Assembly (NCBI GenBank): GCA_013298815.1
Contig: JAAFJF010000010.1
Location: forward strand, 1-64,000
Origin: Polaromonas sp.
Lineage (GTDB): Bacteria > Pseudomonadota > Gammaproteobacteria > Burkholderiales > Burkholderiaceae_C
DNA length: 64,000 nucleotides
Reading direction: 5' to 3'
Numbering within the stretch: the stretch's first letter is position 1; every line of letters begins with the position of its first letter. Below are positions 61,453 to 64,000 of this stretch, piece after piece. The position numbers were made by a program, and so were the translations under genes. The notes beneath the pieces were generated by a model that searched no databases, was not told where the DNA came from, and was given only the letters and a program-made list of their open reading frames with translations.

Positions 61453-62343
61453 ATGAAAAACATAGGCTTCATAGGCGCTTCGGGGATGATGGGGCATGGG
61501 ATGGCGCGGAACATTCAGGCCAAGGGGTTTTCGCTGTCGGTTAGCGTGAATCGTAATCGCGAGGCGGTGGCGGATTTGGCGGCTCTGGGGGCTACGGTGG
61601 TGGATTCACCAGCTGGTTTGGGCAGCTGCGATGCTGTGTTGATTTGCGTGACGGGGTCGCCGCAGGTGGAGGCGGTGATGACTGGGCCGAATGGACTATT
61701 GAGCGCGGCTAAACGGGGGTTGATCATCATCGACACCTCGACCAGCGAGCCAGAATCGACCGCCAAACTCGCCGCGCTGTGCGCCCAGGCAGGCGTGGTG
61801 TATGTGGATGCGCCGCTGGGGCGCTCGCCCGTTCAGGCGGAAGAGGGCAAGTTAAACACCATGGTGGGGGCGACGGCGGAGGTGTTTGCGCAGATTCAAC
61901 CCGTTTTGGCGACGTATTGTGAAAACATCTTTCACGTAGGCGGCCCGGGCGCGGGGCATATTGTGAAGCTACTGAACAACTTTGTGGCGCAAGCCATTTG
62001 CACCGCCACGGCTGAGGCGTTTGCCGTGGGTGCGAAGGCGGGCGTTGACCCAGCGGAGCTGGTCAAAGTGGTCAGCGCTGGGCCTGTGAATAACGGTTTA
62101 TTTCAAGCGATGGCGAAGACGCTGGGCGGTGATTTTGCGGGTTTGAAGTTTGAATTAGACAATGCCCGCAAGGACTTACGCTATTACACGCATTTGGCGG
62201 AGATGGTGAATGTGCCGTCATTTGTGGGCGAAGCGGTTCACCAGAGCTTGGCGACGGCGTCGAATTTAGGCTTTGGCGGCGAGTATGTGCCGTCGCTGGT
62301 CAAGGCGCAGGAGAAGCTGACTGGGGTTAAATTTACGCTTTAA
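61453..62343 (+). CDS. Beta-hydroxyacid dehydrogenase (3-hydroxyisobutyrate family)
   Basis: 296 residues. The N-terminal Rossmann motif is GFIGASGMMGHGMARNIQAKG. The substrate loop is FVDAPLGRSPVQAEEGKLNTMVGA (VDAPLGRS), and the catalytic Lys is in GAGHIVKLLNNFVAQA. The family oxidises 3-hydroxyisobutyrate, tartronate semialdehyde-related or sulfolactaldehyde-type substrates with NAD(P). No neighbouring pathway gene identifies the substrate. First chromosomal gene after the element. Confidence 0.88.
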   Translation: MKNIGFIGASGMMGHGMARNIQAKGFSLSVSVNRNREAVADLAALGATVVDSPAGLGSCDAVLICVTGSPQVEAVMTGPNGLLSAAKRGLIIIDTSTSEPESTAKLAALCAQAGVVYVDAPLGRSPVQAEEGKLNTMVGATAEVFAQIQPVLATYCENIFHVGGPGAGHIVKLLNNFVAQAICTATAEAFAVGAKAGVDPAELVKVVSAGPVNNGLFQAMAKTLGGDFAGLKFELDNARKDLRYYTHLAEMVNVPSFVGEAVHQSLATASNLGFGGEYVPSLVKAQEKLTGVKFTL

Positions 62344-62400
62344 TTTTCGATTTAAGTTTGTATTTATGCTTAAGTTGTGTGCTAGTAATTGTCCAATTAT

Positions 62401-62444
62401 GCTATTATATTTATAGCTGCTCAGGCAGTAAATACGCTGGATAG
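62401..62444 (+). repeat. Dispersed repeat, full copy G
   Basis: The hairpin GCTATTATATTTATAGC is followed by a core with CTCAGGCAGTAAATACGCTG ending GATAG. It lies 57 bases after the dehydrogenase stop in the same orientation. Confidence 0.85.
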
Positions 62445-62481
62445 AAGTATATTTAAGCACTAAAATTGGTATTTTTACGAA

Positions 62482-62507
62482 AAAAAGCCACCCGCAGGTG
62501 GCTTTTT
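62482..62507. terminator. Bidirectional terminator
   Basis: AAAAAGCCACC-CGCA-GGTGGCTTTTT, an exact 11-bp stem with T-runs on both strands. It serves the convergent dehydrogenase and flavoprotein genes. Confidence 0.9.
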
Positions 62508-62531
62508 CATGCCCAGAGGGCTGTCAGGGCA

Positions 62532-63065
62532 TCAACCGCGCAGTTTTGTGGCGACTTCCGCAACGCGTTGGCCGTAAGCTTTGGCGGTATCTAGGTCACC
62601 TTGTGGAATTTTGTCTGCTGGGTCAGTGGGTCCGACTTGAGCCATCAAACCTGAATATGAGCCCAAACGGTTGGTTGTGCCGTCGTTTTGCGTTGGCTGG
62701 CCAACCCAGATCATGCCCTGCTGCATCGCCAGGGTGATGAAGTATTGAACTGTGGAGAGCTTGTCGCCACTTGGAGATGCAGAAATCGTGAAGCCGCCTG
62801 CGACTTTGTCTTTCCATGCGCCTGTAAACCAAGCTTTAGAAGTTGCATCGGCAAACTTTTTGAACTGCCATGAAGCCATGCCCATGTAGGTTGGGCTACC
62901 AAAAATGACCGCATCAGCGGCATTGACGTCTGCCCATTGCGCGTCGGTGAGGTCGCCGTTTGCGTCAATAGCGATGAGCTGCGCGCCTGCGCCTTCAGCC
63001 ACGAATTGCGCAACGCGCTGTGTGTGACCGTAACCTGAGTGATAAACAACAACTGTTTTTGCCAT
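62532..63065 (-). CDS. WrbA-like flavodoxin-family NAD(P)H reductase
   Basis: 177 residues, flavodoxin fold. The FMN phosphate loop is VVYHSGYGHTQRVAQFV. SPTYMGMASWQFKKFADA binds the flavin ring. The C-terminal part (GSYSGLMAQVGP) ends the fold. It is shorter than WrbA and lacks its insertion, so it is a general flavodoxin-like quinone or FMN reductase. It lies 66 bases after the pirin gene on the same strand; the pair often detoxify quinones together. Confidence 0.87.
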   Translation of the reverse strand: MAKTVVVYHSGYGHTQRVAQFVAEGAGAQLIAIDANGDLTDAQWADVNAADAVIFGSPTYMGMASWQFKKFADATSKAWFTGAWKDKVAGGFTISASPSGDKLSTVQYFITLAMQQGMIWVGQPTQNDGTTNRLGSYSGLMAQVGPTDPADKIPQGDLDTAKAYGQRVAEVATKLRG

Positions 63066-63131
63066 GATATTTCCTACTTTTCTAAATTTAAGTTAATTAA
63101 AACAACGACTTACACAAAAATAATTTGATCT

Positions 63132-63830
63132 TCAAACCAAATCAAACACCAAAACTTCAGCATCGACAGCGTCTGTGAGGTGAACCTCAGACTCGTCGAC
63201 CAATTTCGCGGCATCGCCCGTTTTGAGCAGGTGGCCGTTCACTTTCAGCTCGCCGCGCACCAAATGCACGTAGCTTTTGTGGCCGTTTGCTAAGCTCAAA
63301 CTGGCGGTTTCGCCGGCGTTAAACAAGCCAGCGTACAAAGCGGCATCAGCATGAATCGTGACTGAGCCGTCTGCGCCCGTCGGCGAGGCGACCAACTTTA
63401 GCTTGCCCTGCTTAACCGCGTTGGCAAAGGTTTTTTGCTCGTAGCTTGGCACTATTTCTTGCGCATTTGGCATGATCCAAATTTGCAGCAAATGTGTGGT
63501 CTCGGTAGGTGCGTGGTTAAATTCGCTGTGCGTCACGCCCGTTCCGGCGCTCATACGCTGCACGTCGCCAGGCGGGATGGATTCGATGTTGCCCATGCTG
63601 TCTTTGTGTGCCAAAGAGCCATGGACGACGTAGGTAACAATTTCCATATTGCGGTGGCTGTGTGTGCCAAAGCCTTGGCCAGCAGCGATCCAGTCTTCAT
63701 TAATCACCCGCAGATTAGCAAAACCCATGTGTGCGGGGTCGTGGTAGCCTGCGAATGAGAACGAGTGGTAGCTTTTCAGCCAGCCGTGGTCAGCGTAGCC
63801 GCGTTCTTGGGATCTGCGTAATGTAATCAT
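63132..63830 (-). CDS. Pirin-family protein (YhhW-like)
   Basis: About 232 residues from the ATG at 63830. The N-terminal cupin has FSFAGYHDPAHMGFANLRVINED and the metal ligands in GFGTHSHRNMEIVTYVVHG and VQRMSAGTGVTHSEFN. The second cupin is degenerate. Bacterial YhhW oxidises quercetin; the substrate here is unknown. Upstream open frame to 63884 is not supported. Divergent from a probable LysR gene. Confidence 0.9.
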   Translation of the reverse strand: MITLRRSQERGYADHGWLKSYHSFSFAGYHDPAHMGFANLRVINEDWIAAGQGFGTHSHRNMEIVTYVVHGSLAHKDSMGNIESIPPGDVQRMSAGTGVTHSEFNHAPTETTHLLQIWIMPNAQEIVPSYEQKTFANAVKQGKLKLVASPTGADGSVTIHADAALYAGLFNAGETASLSLANGHKSYVHLVRGELKVNGHLLKTGDAAKLVDESEVHLTDAVDAEVLVFDLV

Positions 63831-63917
63831 GTAGAGAATGTAGGCGCTAAACCCTTGCTTGCAATGCAATGGTTTTGATGGCATTATTCAAATAATTTCA
63901 ATGAAAAGCAACTAGCC

Positions 63918-64000
63918 ATGCAAAATTCAAAAATCGTGAACCCGCGTGATGTGTTGACACCAGATGCGCTGGAGATGCTACAGCGCATTTCAGAAACAGG
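63918..64000 (+). CDS. Probable LysR-type regulator, N-terminal fragment
   Basis: Only 27 codons are visible before the window ends. DVLTPDALEMLQRISETG resembles the first helix of LysR helix-turn-helix domains (aL-x-x-L-x-x-I-x-x-x-G), and a divergent LysR gene beside a pirin/flavodoxin pair is a common layout. The fragment is too short to exclude other families. An ATG at 63901 is closed by a TAG after four codons. Confidence 0.45.
   Translation, partial: MQNSKIVNPRDVLTPDALEMLQRISET

Noticed and set aside
63918-64000. Malate synthase N-terminus
   Set aside because: The words LTPDAL occur in malate synthase A, but the visible ALEMLQRISETG fits a LysR helix better; too short to decide firmly.

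Overview
The window reads as chromosome of a betaproteobacterium of the order Burkholderiales, most likely family Comamonadaceae. This is inferred from the gene set (surE-pcm-nlpD, scoAB, RbgA/YlqF-type GTPase, DUF3565, VF530 and DUF3297 proteins) and from a short repeat scattered between genes that resembles repeats typical of that family. Base composition is moderate. Two stretches are clearly more A+T-rich than the rest: a restriction-modification locus at about 21.2-23.5 kb and an integrated element at 47.4-61.4 kb.

Layout: 0-21 kb is housekeeping and metabolism. It holds ArfB, a nitroreductase, a DMT transporter with a PanE-like reductase, several secreted proteins (chalcone-isomerase-like, FG-GAP, fasciclin, MORN_2, DUF4399), a VIT-family transporter, a circularly permuted GTPase, an operon of a molybdopterin-fold periplasmic protein, hybrid histidine kinase and DUF2520 protein, an SDR, a NUDIX protein, DusC and a ferredoxin. 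Next comes a compact type II R-M system (controller, putative endonuclease, C5-cytosine methylase). 23.5-35.8 kb holds GNAT, a pseudouridine synthase, a flavoprotein, AlaRS, a MntA-HepT toxin-antitoxin pair, YebC, and a CoA-transferase/glutaryl-CoA dehydrogenase pair. A LysR regulator and semialdehyde dehydrogenase lie divergently at 36-38.4 kb, suggesting a glutarate/lysine catabolic unit. 38.4-47.4 kb has an SGNH hydrolase-acyltransferase pair, tRNA-Gly, HppD, ScoAB, and NlpD-Pcm-SurE without the usual neighbouring rpoS.

From 47446 to 61350 an integrated element of about 13.9 kb occupies the 3' end of tRNA-His(GTG). A 19-bp direct repeat of the tRNA end marks both borders. Paired GGTTCCCAC arm-type sites lie inside each border, and the original tRNA terminator has been pushed beyond the right border. 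The element carries a tyrosine recombinase, a small HTH protein between two palindromes, a Rep_3 initiator with iterons, a hairpin cluster, an XRE regulator, several unrecognised small genes, a large DotA/TraY-like membrane protein with no other conjugation channel gene, a MobA/MobL relaxase beside an IncQ-like oriT candidate, an unknown zinc-ribbon-like protein and an Abi-type defence protein. It looks like an integrated, mobilisable plasmid hybrid and is the most interesting part of the window.

The final segment (61.4-64 kb) returns to chromosomal genes: a beta-hydroxyacid dehydrogenase, a WrbA-like flavoprotein, a pirin and the start of a probable LysR gene. A 44-bp repeat with a short hairpin and a conserved 30-bp core occurs at least eight times between genes. 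One copy lies in frame inside the CoA-transferase gene, and there is a possible decayed copy in alaS.
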